NCBI GenBank assembly: GCA_030532415.1 | Contig: JAUNLE010000002.1 | Span: forward strand, 1 to 38,657 | Source of the DNA: Coriobacteriia bacterium | Lineage (GTDB): Bacteria; Actinomycetota; Coriobacteriia; Coriobacteriales; JAEZZM01 | Reading direction: 5' to 3' | Length of the DNA: 38,657 bases | Shown: positions 25,790 to 34,719 of the stretch, piece after piece | How positions within the stretch are numbered: position 1 is the first letter of the stretch | How the letters are laid out: each line of letters starts with the position of its first letter | The notes under the pieces: generated by a model | Told to the model about the DNA's origin: nothing | Database searches by the model: none | The model's input: the letters and a program-made list of their open reading frames with translations, nothing else | Program-made: the position numbers and the translations under genes

Positions 25790-27271
25790 ATGCCCAAGGA
25801 TGATAATCAATTTAATTATAATGATATGCCATCGGGTAATGACTCTCATGCAGACCAATTTTTTGGAAGCGCTGACCCTGGTGACACCTCAGAATTTCTC
25901 GCTGCTTATTCACAATTAAACGAAAATCAGGAAGGACCGCAAAGCTATTCAGGTTCAAGCCAGCAAGATACCTCTCATTACAATGCGCTTGATGATGATT
26001 ATGCCTATAGTGGTCAAACCGCGTATATGCCTCAAAACCAAGCATATCAAGCATATGATCAAGTGGGACCAGCTGCGTCTGTCCCTAACAATTTTATGAG
26101 CGAAGCAGCTCGCGATCGCAAGCGCAGGGCAAACACAGCTTTAATTATCTTGGCTATATTATTTGTCCTGGTAATCGGAGTTATTGCCTTCTTTTTCATC
26201 CAGTCTAATACTCGAATGAAAAACGCAAATGAAGGAACGAGCGCAATGAACGAGGCAATCTCACTCATTGCCGCTTCAGATGCTTCAATAATTAAGATGG
26301 ACCAAAGCGTTCAAGACCGCAGTAGTTTAAATCCTGATACTCATAGTGAGCTCAAAACCGAAATACCACAAGCGGATCAGTCACTTACGAGTGCTCAACA
26401 AAGTTTAAATAAAGCTAAGGATAAATATTCATCCTTAAGTGCAGAGCAAAAGAACACGGTTAATGCACTACAAGGCTCAATTGATGGTCGTAAAAATATG
26501 ATTGCGGCTGCTGTTCCACTTTTGGATGCATACGTAAAGCAAGATCAAACTATTCAGTCTGCAAACGAATTATATCTAAAGATTTTAGAGGCAGATCAAA
26601 AGGTTCGTGACGCTATTAGCCAGGCAAAAGTTTTTGCAAGTGGTGAACAACAGCGCGCGCAAGAGGCTATTAAAGCCGCTGAACAAGGCAAAAAAGTTGA
26701 TGAATCTAAAGAGAGCAGTGCTAATACGCTTACGGCACAAGCAATCGTGGACCTAGATAATCAGGCGCTCAACAGCCTTAAAGAAGCAAAGCAAATGCTT
26801 GAAGAACTTAAGGCAGGATACCCGGAGCTTAATACTGAAATCATCGACTCATATCTTAAAGCAAAAGAAGAAGCGATTAATCTTTTGATCGAAACCGACC
26901 AAGCTATTGTCGATAAAAAGGTGGACGTAGCAGTTGAGAAAGTAAAAGCTTATAACGAAAAAGATCAAGAAGTTATTGGCTTTGCTGCTCAATTACCTAA
27001 AACTCCTACTGAATTTATTGGATCGGCATCAACATCTGATCTTAATACTTTGTTAACTCAGTATAACGAAGGTCGCAAGATGGCTATGGATTCTGATGCG
27101 GTGGTACGTGAATATCAAAATCAAAGCATCAATATTGATTCAACGCAAACTTCTGCACCAAAAGAGCCAGCCGTCGACGCTGCGCCTGAAAACGCAGATC
27201 AACAATTACAAGAACCAGCACCAATTGAGAATACTGAAGATTCCCAACCTGATGCACCTACAAATAATTAG
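25790..27271 (+). CDS. Single-pass membrane protein with long coiled-coil region, unknown function
   Basis: The 493-residue protein has a disordered Gln/Ser/Tyr/Asp-rich N-terminal part (about 1-105). A basic RDRKRRA stop-transfer stretch precedes one membrane helix (about 115-137). A long helical, Ala/Lys/Glu/Gln-rich extracytoplasmic region follows (about 145-430), and the tail is Pro/Gln/Glu-rich. The charge pattern predicts the N-terminus inside. There is no signal peptide or catalytic motif that I recognise. It precedes the M28-like gene by 61 bases on the same strand, so they may be co-expressed as a membrane-associated pair. Confidence 0.7.
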   Translation: MPKDDNQFNYNDMPSGNDSHADQFFGSADPGDTSEFLAAYSQLNENQEGPQSYSGSSQQDTSHYNALDDDYAYSGQTAYMPQNQAYQAYDQVGPAASVPNNFMSEAARDRKRRANTALIILAILFVLVIGVIAFFFIQSNTRMKNANEGTSAMNEAISLIAASDASIIKMDQSVQDRSSLNPDTHSELKTEIPQADQSLTSAQQSLNKAKDKYSSLSAEQKNTVNALQGSIDGRKNMIAAAVPLLDAYVKQDQTIQSANELYLKILEADQKVRDAISQAKVFASGEQQRAQEAIKAAEQGKKVDESKESSANTLTAQAIVDLDNQALNSLKEAKQMLEELKAGYPELNTEIIDSYLKAKEEAINLLIETDQAIVDKKVDVAVEKVKAYNEKDQEVIGFAAQLPKTPTEFIGSASTSDLNTLLTQYNEGRKMAMDSDAVVREYQNQSINIDSTQTSAPKEPAVDAAPENADQQLQEPAPIENTEDSQPDAPTNN

Positions 27272-27332
27272 CTAGTGATTGTAGCTATGACAAGAACTAA
27301 AAACTGCAGCAAATAATGGGCATGGAGGACAC

Positions 27333-30206
27333 ATGGTAGACGTTTTAAAATACGTTCATTACCTGAGTGAAGAAATTGGCGTTCGACCCGCTAATACAGA
27401 AGAAGAATATTATGCTTCAAGCGAGATTGAAAAGCTGATGCGCGAGCACGGGGTTGAAACGATTGTTCAAGAATTCCAAGTTCCAACCTTTGCTAACTTA
27501 TCGTATGCAATCTGTTTTGTGGGAATGTTTCTCACCGCAGCGCTTTCAGGAATTAACTCCATACTTTCTATTATTACCTTCGTATTTTCGTTGATATTTT
27601 TAGGCCTGTTTATTGCAGAGCGCTTTGAAAAAGGGCTTCTTTCTAAATTGGGCACGTCCGGTGTGAGCCAAAATGTCATTGCTCGCCACCCAGGACAGAA
27701 AACCGATAGCGAACGTAGAGTTCGACCTATTGTGGTACTTGCTAATTACGACAGCCCAAAAGCAGACCTCTTATCAAATCCAACATTTTCTGGCTTTAAG
27801 CCTATGCTGGTAAAATTGGTTAATATCTTAATGCTTGTAGTTCCTGTTATTAACCTGCTTCATGCGATTGCGGTTTTACCACTAGGATTTAGAAATTTCC
27901 TATGGGCGCTTTCTATTGTCGCAGCGCTTCCTATTTTACTGTTAGGTGTTAATCTTTTAATTTCTCACTTTGCACTAGGCTATGTTCACGGAGCAAACGA
28001 CAATGCATCGGGTGTGGCAGCTATGATGGGAATTCTTGATCACACCGATCCTTTAGGCCTTAAAGCTCCTAAAAATCTTGCTTCAAATCAAGTTGTGCTC
28101 GAAGATGGCACTTCAGTGAGCTTTGAGCAAATTCAAGAAGTTGCCGAGCAAATGTCTCTTGAGCAGAAGAAAAAAGAGAAAGATTTCGAAAAGATTTCAA
28201 AAGATTTATCAAAAAGCTCGGCTGAACAGCAGGTACTTATATCTAAAGATAAGTCAATTCGCCGTGGCGCTGGTGTAGCAAGAGCTGCTGGCGTTTTACC
28301 AGAAGGCGTTGAAATTGTTTATACCAATGAAGATGCGCTGCTTGAGAAGGGCAAGAAAGCGTTAGCCTTAGTTGAGCAAACGCAGGAACTAAGCCTACCT
28401 TTGCAAGCTGATGAACAAGCACAAGAAAATGCAGCTCAAGCACACGAGGCTGAGCTTGAAGAAAAGACAGCAGAGCCTAAAGATACTGAAGAAGCGCTCA
28501 GTGCACGCGACCGATACCTTCAAGCAATGGCTGAAAAAGAGGCGCTTGAGGCTGAACGTCGCAAGAAGCTTGAAGAGAAAAATGCTGCAGAAGCAGCTCT
28601 TGCCAGACAAAAACCTGATCGTCCAAAGCCTCCAAAAGATGAGGACGGTAACGTTCAAGTTCGTTCACGCTTTGCAGATCTTCCAATCAAAAAATCTTTT
28701 GATGAAGATCCACAAGTGTCAAAGGTAAGCTACGAGCCAGATGCACCTACGAATACTGACACTTTAGATACTGCGTATAATAATCAGTCGCAAAATGTGG
28801 AACAAAGAGATGAATCACGTAGCGTTCCACAAAATAGGCCTGAAAAACCTGTATTAACTTTAGTGGGCGAAGAACCTGCAAAGGTAGAAGAAAAGAAGAT
28901 ACAGAGCGCAGAAGATGTCGAGGCTGCTCCTAGTTTCGACTTTAACTTAGAAGATAATGCAAAAATTCCGAACTATGACCCAGAAAAAGCAGTTCAAGAT
29001 GCTCTTGATGCAGGCAAACTAAATGACGAGCCTCATAAATTTGAGCCAGCTCCTTCACGCGTTCGCCAAATTGATACCTTAGGTATAGAGGATACGCGCG
29101 AGCAAGTCGAACAAAGTAGTGCACAAAAAATGCTTGAAGATGACCCAACCTGGGGTCGTACGAATTTCAATCCAAGCAAGCACATTAATATTTTGGATGT
29201 TCCAGACCCTTCCCTCAAAGAACAAGATCCATATGAGAGCAGTAATATTACCTATATGGATGACATCAACTTTAATCCTGAGGATTTTCCTGCAGATGAA
29301 TTTGAAAAGGGCGCCTATGAGTCGCAGCGAAATTCGCGCTCATCACGACGCAGCGAGCCTCAGATAAATATGCCTAAAGACAACGTTTTCCAGCGTTTTA
29401 GCAATCAGGTTGGAAAGCTTTTCAAAGGTAAAAATAAAGAGGAAGATGAAACATTCTCGGACTGGCTTGGCGTTGACGAAGATTTTGATGCTAAAAAAGA
29501 CGGTCGAAAGATTGGCTCCTGGGATAATTTCGATGATGATCAAGATAACTGGAGAGGTGGAGGTACCAAGGGCTATTCTGATGAAGAACGCGAGAATCTC
29601 CAGAAGAACTCTCTAGACCAAGACGATGACTTGGCTCAAACACCAGATAAAGATGGACAAGGTCCTGCTGACCAACAGCTAGCAGCCACTGAACAAGTTC
29701 GCGAACTTTCTGACAATGACCAAAAACAAATCCGTGATTATGTTATGTCCATGAGTGACTCAGACTTAGCAAGTCACGAGATTTGGTATGTTGCAACAGG
29801 AGCTTCCGATTTAAGAAATGCAGGAGCACGTGCCTTCTTTGAGGAGTATTCAAGTGAACTTCGCGGTGCACTTGTTATTAACTTAAAAGCCGTAGGTGCC
29901 GGTCAACTTTCAGTTTTAAGCAAAGAAGGAGCCTCACAAAGCAGAAATGGCGACCGCAGACTTATCAATATCGTGAAAAAGGTTGGTAAGGAATTCAACC
30001 GTCCTGTTACAGCAGTTGATATGAGCTGGATGAGCACAGATGCAACCGTTGCTATGCAGTCTGGTCATCGCTCAGTAACTATAGCTGGTACCGATCACGG
30101 TGTTATTACCGCAAGTGCATGGGCTGGAGATATAGTCGATATCGTAGACGAAGATCAAATCCGTGACGTTATCGATATTGTTGTAGAAACCATCAGAAGA
30201 TCTTAA
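27333..30206 (+). CDS. M28-peptidase-like polytopic membrane protein with long disordered insert; predicted catalytically inactive
   Basis: The 957-residue protein has an M28-like start (YLSEEIGVRPA) with four membrane segments (about 55-95 and 158-212). It retains GANDNASGVAAMM near residue 220, a known M28 zinc-ligand Asp region. Other catalytic sites look altered. The usual AHYDS reads ANYDS at about 137-141. The usual EE in TGAEE reads TGASD at about 822-826. The terminal zinc His is absent from TASAWAGDIVD. Between about residue 240 and 800 lies a charged, low-complexity, largely disordered insert (Glu/Lys/Gln/Asp-rich) that splits the domain. It is expressed with the 493-residue gene upstream and the RCK pair downstream. 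It is most likely a pseudo-peptidase scaffold; the function is unknown. Confidence 0.75.
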   Translation: MVDVLKYVHYLSEEIGVRPANTEEEYYASSEIEKLMREHGVETIVQEFQVPTFANLSYAICFVGMFLTAALSGINSILSIITFVFSLIFLGLFIAERFEKGLLSKLGTSGVSQNVIARHPGQKTDSERRVRPIVVLANYDSPKADLLSNPTFSGFKPMLVKLVNILMLVVPVINLLHAIAVLPLGFRNFLWALSIVAALPILLLGVNLLISHFALGYVHGANDNASGVAAMMGILDHTDPLGLKAPKNLASNQVVLEDGTSVSFEQIQEVAEQMSLEQKKKEKDFEKISKDLSKSSAEQQVLISKDKSIRRGAGVARAAGVLPEGVEIVYTNEDALLEKGKKALALVEQTQELSLPLQADEQAQENAAQAHEAELEEKTAEPKDTEEALSARDRYLQAMAEKEALEAERRKKLEEKNAAEAALARQKPDRPKPPKDEDGNVQVRSRFADLPIKKSFDEDPQVSKVSYEPDAPTNTDTLDTAYNNQSQNVEQRDESRSVPQNRPEKPVLTLVGEEPAKVEEKKIQSAEDVEAAPSFDFNLEDNAKIPNYDPEKAVQDALDAGKLNDEPHKFEPAPSRVRQIDTLGIEDTREQVEQSSAQKMLEDDPTWGRTNFNPSKHINILDVPDPSLKEQDPYESSNITYMDDINFNPEDFPADEFEKGAYESQRNSRSSRRSEPQINMPKDNVFQRFSNQVGKLFKGKNKEEDETFSDWLGVDEDFDAKKDGRKIGSWDNFDDDQDNWRGGGTKGYSDEERENLQKNSLDQDDDLAQTPDKDGQGPADQQLAATEQVRELSDNDQKQIRDYVMSMSDSDLASHEIWYVATGASDLRNAGARAFFEEYSSELRGALVINLKAVGAGQLSVLSKEGASQSRNGDRRLINIVKKVGKEFNRPVTAVDMSWMSTDATVAMQSGHRSVTIAGTDHGVITASAWAGDIVDIVDEDQIRDVIDIVVETIRRS

Positions 30207-30225
30207 GCAACACGTTAGGTGTTCA

Positions 30226-30867
30226 ATGGATGCAATCGTAGTTGGTTGTGGTCGTGTAGGTTCTGAACTTGCAATTATGCTTTCCCGAAACGGCCATAAC
30301 GTGTCTGTTATAGATAAAGACCCAAGTTCTTTTAAGCGCTTGGGTCGTAATTTTAATGGGCGCACCATAAAAGGCATGGGCTTTGATGAGGACGTCTTAG
30401 AGCAAGCGGGCGTAGAACATGCCGATGTTGTAGCCTCGGTAACCAGTTATGACAACACAAATTTAATGGTTGCCGAAGTTGCTCGTAGACTGTTCAATGT
30501 TCCCCATGTTATCACGCGACTTTATAATTCAAATCGTGTTACTGCCTACGAACAGCTTGGTATCGATTTTGTTTTAGGAACTTCACTTATTTCTGAAGAA
30601 ATCTATTCGAAGATACTTTCAGGTCATGCAAACCACATCGATATCTTTGGCGATGTTGAACTTTTGTCCTTTAACTTCAATTCGCCAAATGGACCGGTGA
30701 AGGTTCGCGATGTAGAGAAGGATAACCTTATTAAAGTGATTGCTTTCAAACACGAAGAGAGCTATATAATCCCCGTTGACAACAGCCTTTTGCATGATGA
30801 AGATCTAGTTTTAGTTGCAATTCACTCAAGTGAAACAGAAAATCTTTCACGGTATTTTAGGGATTAA
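30226..30867 (+). CDS. TrkA-like potassium uptake regulatory protein 1 (RCK domain)
   Basis: The 213-residue protein starts MDAIVVGCGRVGSELAIMLS, a Rossmann nucleotide-binding glycine motif. The acidic end of strand 2 reads SVIDKDPSSF, fixing an NAD/ATP-binding RCK_N (about 1-125). RCK_C occupies about 135-210. Such proteins gate Trk/Ktr potassium transport. A pair of half-length TrkA proteins replaces the single 450-residue protein of enterics, as in mycobacterial ceoB-ceoC. No TrkH/KtrB pore gene lies in this window. It starts 19 bases after the M28-like gene and is 3 bases from its paralogue. Confidence 0.88.
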   Translation: MDAIVVGCGRVGSELAIMLSRNGHNVSVIDKDPSSFKRLGRNFNGRTIKGMGFDEDVLEQAGVEHADVVASVTSYDNTNLMVAEVARRLFNVPHVITRLYNSNRVTAYEQLGIDFVLGTSLISEEIYSKILSGHANHIDIFGDVELLSFNFNSPNGPVKVRDVEKDNLIKVIAFKHEESYIIPVDNSLLHDEDLVLVAIHSSETENLSRYFRD

Positions 30868-30870
30868 GCT

Positions 30871-31542
30871 ATGTACATTGTCATTGGCGGAGGCGGCAAA
30901 ATTGCTGAGAACCTCGCCCACACGCTGCTCAAACAAAATCATGAAGTCGCCATTATTGAAGAGAATGAGGCAGTTGTCGAAGGACTTGTTGAATCACTAT
31001 CAGATAGATACATGGTAATTTTAGGCGATACCTGCGATTCAAATGTTCTAGAAGATGCGGGAATTAAAATAGCAGACATTTTTATTGCAACTACAGGCCA
31101 AGACGATGATAACTTAGTTGCCTGTGAAGTTGCTTCCGCGCACTTTTCTGTCCCAAGAATTATTGCCCGCGTAAATAATCCGAAAAATGAAAGAATTTTT
31201 AGGAAGCTTGGTATCGAGGCCATCTCTTCTACCTCTATTATCACGCGCATGATTGAAGATGAGACCATGCAAAATGAGATGAGGATGGTCTTGAGTCTTA
31301 AACAAGGTGACCTTACCATGATGGAGGTTGACCTGCCCTTTCACTCAAAACTTGAAGATGAAGGTGGCGTGCGTGTTGCCGACTTAGAGCTCCCATCATC
31401 GACGGTCATCGTTGCCTTGGGCCGCGAGGATAAACTTGATACCGTGCACGGTGATACGGTTTTACTCCCCGGTGACCAACTGGTAGTTTGTTGTAAGTCA
31501 GATAGAGAAGATGAAGTGAAAAAGTTCTTCCAATCGCTTTAG
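30871..31542 (+). CDS. TrkA-like potassium uptake regulatory protein 2 (RCK domain)
   Basis: This is a second RCK protein of 223 residues. Its N-terminal glycine motif is VIGGGGKIAENLAHTL (about residues 4-19) and its strand-2 acid is in AIIEENEAVV. RCK_C (about 140-220) ends LLPGDQLVVCCKSDREDEV. It and the preceding RCK protein probably form a hetero-oligomeric ring controlling a potassium transporter encoded elsewhere. Start ATG at 30871, 3 bases after the partner's stop. Its stop lies 34 bases before tRNA-Gly, so the tRNA promoter must lie in that short gap or inside this gene. Confidence 0.88.
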   Translation: MYIVIGGGGKIAENLAHTLLKQNHEVAIIEENEAVVEGLVESLSDRYMVILGDTCDSNVLEDAGIKIADIFIATTGQDDDNLVACEVASAHFSVPRIIARVNNPKNERIFRKLGIEAISSTSIITRMIEDETMQNEMRMVLSLKQGDLTMMEVDLPFHSKLEDEGGVRVADLELPSSTVIVALGREDKLDTVHGDTVLLPGDQLVVCCKSDREDEVKKFFQSL

Positions 31543-31576
31543 AAGTATCTAAGTTATACTTAGAGCTATCTTTTAT

Positions 31577-31651
31577 GCGGGCGTCGCCAAGTGGTACGGC
31601 AATAGCTTCCCAAGCTATCACTCGCGGGTTCGAATCCCGTCGCCCGCTCCA
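31577..31651 (+). tRNA. tRNA-Gly, anticodon CCC, CCA encoded
   Basis: GCGGGCG (31577-31583) pairs with CGCCCGC (31641-31647), giving a 7-bp acceptor stem. The anticodon arm is ATAGC-TTCCCAA-GCTAT (31602-31618) with CCC at 31609-31611. A T loop TTCGAAT sits at 31629-31635. The discriminator T and encoded CCA follow (31648-31651). It reads GGG glycine codons. TATACT (31555-31560) is a likely -10 upstream. Confidence 0.95.
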
Positions 31652-31800
31652 TGTTTACCTGGCGTTTTTCTAAACCCTTGCCATACATTGCCATAAGTCT
31701 CGACAGGGAAAGCCGTATAAATTAATAATCCAATTATCCAATAATAACGTATAAGTATCTTCCTATGGGTAAGTACGATGTATATCTAATCGAAAGTACT

Positions 31801-31826
31801 TCGTCTTTTCCTTAAAAATCAGACGA
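31801..31826. repeat. 6-bp inverted repeat upstream of the beta-helix gene
   Basis: TCGTCT (31801-31806) and AGACGA (31821-31826) are exact inverted copies with a 14-base spacer, about 26 bases before the ATG at 31853. It may be an operator or an mRNA hairpin near the ribosome site. The rest of the 31652-31852 gap is AT-rich with nothing else I can name. Confidence 0.3.
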
Positions 31827-31852
31827 TCTACGCAGCTAGTAGGAAGAAAATA

Positions 31853-33130
31853 ATGAAAGTTAGTAACGCTCAAGAATTAGCCGAAGCAATCAAAGCGCAA
31901 GAACAAATCATTGAACTTGAAGGAACTATTACAGGCTCTCCATCGATTACCCTTCCAGAAGGCACAACGCTCAAGGGAGGAACTTTGGAGTTTAAGGGCA
32001 AGGGTGTTCGATTAAGCAGAAATAATACGCTTGAAGATATCACCATTTCAACTCTTAACTATGAAGAAGCAATTTATAATGACAGCTCGATCGAAGACGC
32101 CGGAGTTTTCAAGTTACATAAGGTAGAAACTAAAGGACAAATTTCTATTGTTGCAAAAGATGCCATACACCATATACGCGTTGAAGCAGATGATGTATTT
32201 GTCCGTGAAGCCGACGTGCGCGGGCGTGCAATTCAGCCGCATGGCTTTGGGGTTGACGTTTTGCAGGGCGGTTTTACCCTATGGAACCAGCAAAAAGATA
32301 GTAATGCACACTTTAGTGCGACCTTACATGACATTAAGGTTGGAACAAAAGAAACTCCCGTAAGAGGATCTGGCGTATTTGTAGCAGGTTATGGCGATAG
32401 AGAAGGAAAGTCAGCGGGCGGTCTTTTCACGGCTGATGTAATTGAAACGGGCGATATTTATATTGACGGTGGAATAGCCAAAGATACCCCAGACAAGATT
32501 TCCGCTGGTGTTTTTGTTGTATCGGGAGCTGTGGTGCAAAAGATTGTCAATTCAGGCACCGTTACGACCTATGGACAAAACGATATGGTCTTAGATTTAT
32601 GGGGTGAAACGCCTCAGTGGATTGCGAACAATACCATCACTTCATACGGAGCTTCCGGAATTGGCTTTGTTAATTTCGGCAAAATGGGACACTTAGAAAT
32701 CAATGCTCCAATCGTTACGCATGGCGATGGCGCCCGCGGTTTTAATCTGTATGATGGCTCAATTGAATCTGCAAGCTTTAAATCGATTGAAACGAAGGGC
32801 AACGGTTCAATTGGAATTCAAGTTTCCAAACCAATGGGAGAGCTTCATGTTAAAGGAGCTGTGACAACGAATGGTAGTGAGGGAACTTCACTCGTTAAAG
32901 GTGTGCAAATGAAGCTAAAGGCGGTTGGCGTTTCAATCAAAGAAGGGGCCGACATTAAAAAGCTTCAAATAGATGGCACGGTTAGCACACAGGGCGACGA
33001 TTTAAACTCTGTTGAAGTCTTAGAAGGAGCACGTGTTCGTGAAATATCTATCAATAAAATTGAGGCTTTAGGCAAAAATTCTAAACGCATCGAATTATCA
33101 GGAGATGTGCCAGAAGGCTCTTTACGATAA
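31853..33130 (+). CDS. Right-handed beta-helix repeat protein, no signal peptide, unknown function
   Basis: The 425-residue protein is built of irregular beta-strand repeats rich in Ile, Val, Gly, Thr and Asn, such as GGTLEFKGKGVRLSRNNTLEDITI and GTVTTYGQNDMVLDLWG, cut short here. This fits a parallel beta-helix as in pectate lyases and carbohydrate-binding proteins. There is no cleavable signal sequence, LPxTG, or membrane segment, so it may stay in the cytoplasm or leave by another route. No catalytic motif is evident. It follows tRNA-Gly by 200 bases with an inverted repeat just upstream (31801-31826). Function is unknown. Confidence 0.7.
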   Translation: MKVSNAQELAEAIKAQEQIIELEGTITGSPSITLPEGTTLKGGTLEFKGKGVRLSRNNTLEDITISTLNYEEAIYNDSSIEDAGVFKLHKVETKGQISIVAKDAIHHIRVEADDVFVREADVRGRAIQPHGFGVDVLQGGFTLWNQQKDSNAHFSATLHDIKVGTKETPVRGSGVFVAGYGDREGKSAGGLFTADVIETGDIYIDGGIAKDTPDKISAGVFVVSGAVVQKIVNSGTVTTYGQNDMVLDLWGETPQWIANNTITSYGASGIGFVNFGKMGHLEINAPIVTHGDGARGFNLYDGSIESASFKSIETKGNGSIGIQVSKPMGELHVKGAVTTNGSEGTSLVKGVQMKLKAVGVSIKEGADIKKLQIDGTVSTQGDDLNSVEVLEGARVREISINKIEALGKNSKRIELSGDVPEGSLR

Positions 33131-33301
33131 ACATAAAGACCAGTTTTGCTGCGTCGTTTAACAAATATGCAACTAAATTGATAGTTCACCTATGAATATA
33201 CGCCGTCAGTCGAAATTCTAGCATAAATTATTAATTTTTCTTCCTGCTTCAGTAAGATAGTTCGATATTATCCGTCGTGTCAATTACTGTTAGGGGGAAC
33301 T

Positions 33302-34699
33302 ATGGCAGGAGAAAAAGATATTGCTGCTCTTCAGAATTTGACTCCTGAAGAGCAGTTAAAGGCAATGGGTTATGAGCAGGAGCTTAAGCGAGATTTAGGA
33401 TTTGGCGATCTGTTGATCTACGGCCTTATCTTCATGGTACCTATTGCTCCATGGGCTATTTTTGGATCGGTATACAACGAGGCGCACGGAATGGTTCCGC
33501 TCGTTTATTTCATTGGTCTTATTGCCATGATTTTTACCGCCTTGTCGTATTCGCAAATGGCGAAGGCTATTCCTATGGCAGGATCTGTCTACAACTATGT
33601 AGGTAAGGGTCTTCATAAAAATGCAGGTTTCTTTGCAGGTTGGTTAATCTTACTTGACTATATCTTGGTTCCAACCTTGCTCTATGTTATGGCAGCTGAA
33701 TCAATGATTGGTATTTTCCCCAATACACCTCGTGTGCTTTGGGCGCTTCTCTTCGTGGTCTTAAATGTTGCTATTAATCTCTCGGGTGTATCGTTCCTTA
33801 AGTGGTTTAACCGCGTTATTTTAGTAATCGAAATTTTCTTTGTAGGGTGGTTACTCGTTATCTTCGTATCTGCTCTTAATGGCGGCGTTATTCCTGATGC
33901 AAACTGGAGCATCAAGCCATTTTGGAATCCAGAAATTATGACCCCACCGCTCTTAGCTGCAGCACTTTCAATTGCGGTGCTGTCTTTCTTAGGTTTTGAT
34001 GGTATCTCAACGCTTGCTGAAGAAACTCGTGGTGGTAGAAAAACCGCAGGACGTGCCATGGTTATTGCCCTGCTCATCGTTGCAGTGCTCTTCATTTCCC
34101 AAACCTGGCTGGCTTCTCTTTTAATGGGTGAATTCGCGGTAATTCCAGATGAACAGATTGGTAATGCCTTCTTCGAGATTATTCGCCAAGTTGCAGGCAA
34201 CGGTGTGGTAAATCTCTTCTTCTTAGTAAATATCTTAGCGGTAGGTATTGCTAATGCGCTTGCTGCGCAGGCTGCATGTTCACGTATTTTGTACTCGATG
34301 TCTCGTGATGGTCAGCTTCCCGCATTCCTTCATCACATTAACAGCCGCCAAGTTCCATCATACGCAATCATCTTTGTTGCGTTTATCTCGGCTATATTAG
34401 TTACCTTCTTTGTTGGTCAAATCGGAACCTTATCGTCAATGGTGAATTTTGGTGCACTTTCAGGATTTATCCTCTTGCACCTTACGGTTATCTACTTCTA
34501 TTCCATCAAGCATAAAAATAAGAATATTTTCCTTCATTTAATAGTCCCAATTATTGGTTTTCTTATCATTAGCTACGTTTTGATTAACGCTGGTACTGAA
34601 GCTCAAGTTGCTGGCTTAATTTGGTTGGCACTAGGCTTTTTGCTCTTCTTGTACTACAAGAAAAAGGGTATCTCTATTGAGATGGCCGACGAAGAATAA
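33302..34699 (+). CDS. APC family permease (amino acid/polyamine type)
   Basis: The 465-residue protein has about 12 hydrophobic segments. It carries APC features: LGFGDLLIYGLIFMVPIAPW near the N-terminus, a consensus amphipathic ALSYSQMAKAIPMAGSVYNY segment, LLDYILVPTLLYV, and GFDGISTLAEETRGG. The LDYxxxP segment resembles putrescine importers such as PuuP, but substrate prediction by eye is weak. GGGGGAAC precedes the ATG. It starts a three-gene set with acetamidase/formamidase and malic enzyme, so uptake of an amine or amide feeding nitrogen and carbon metabolism is suggested. Confidence 0.85.
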   Translation: MAGEKDIAALQNLTPEEQLKAMGYEQELKRDLGFGDLLIYGLIFMVPIAPWAIFGSVYNEAHGMVPLVYFIGLIAMIFTALSYSQMAKAIPMAGSVYNYVGKGLHKNAGFFAGWLILLDYILVPTLLYVMAAESMIGIFPNTPRVLWALLFVVLNVAINLSGVSFLKWFNRVILVIEIFFVGWLLVIFVSALNGGVIPDANWSIKPFWNPEIMTPPLLAAALSIAVLSFLGFDGISTLAEETRGGRKTAGRAMVIALLIVAVLFISQTWLASLLMGEFAVIPDEQIGNAFFEIIRQVAGNGVVNLFFLVNILAVGIANALAAQAACSRILYSMSRDGQLPAFLHHINSRQVPSYAIIFVAFISAILVTFFVGQIGTLSSMVNFGALSGFILLHLTVIYFYSIKHKNKNIFLHLIVPIIGFLIISYVLINAGTEAQVAGLIWLALGFLLFLYYKKKGISIEMADEE

Positions 34700-34719
34700 C
34701 GTAGAAATGGTGAGCAAGT

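Noticed and set aside
28395-28728. Several ORFs on both strands inside the M28-like gene
   Set aside because: They arise in the repetitive Glu/Lys/Gln/Ala-rich insert, a common source of shadow frames, and none has a ribosome site or recognisable domain.
30939-31319. 126-codon ORF antisense to the second RCK gene
   Set aside because: It mirrors a well-supported RCK coding sequence and has no start signal or family resemblance.
33682-34200. 172-codon ORF antisense to the APC permease
   Set aside because: It lies wholly inside a clearly coding permease gene; its composition is the mirror of hydrophobic codons and it has no family features.
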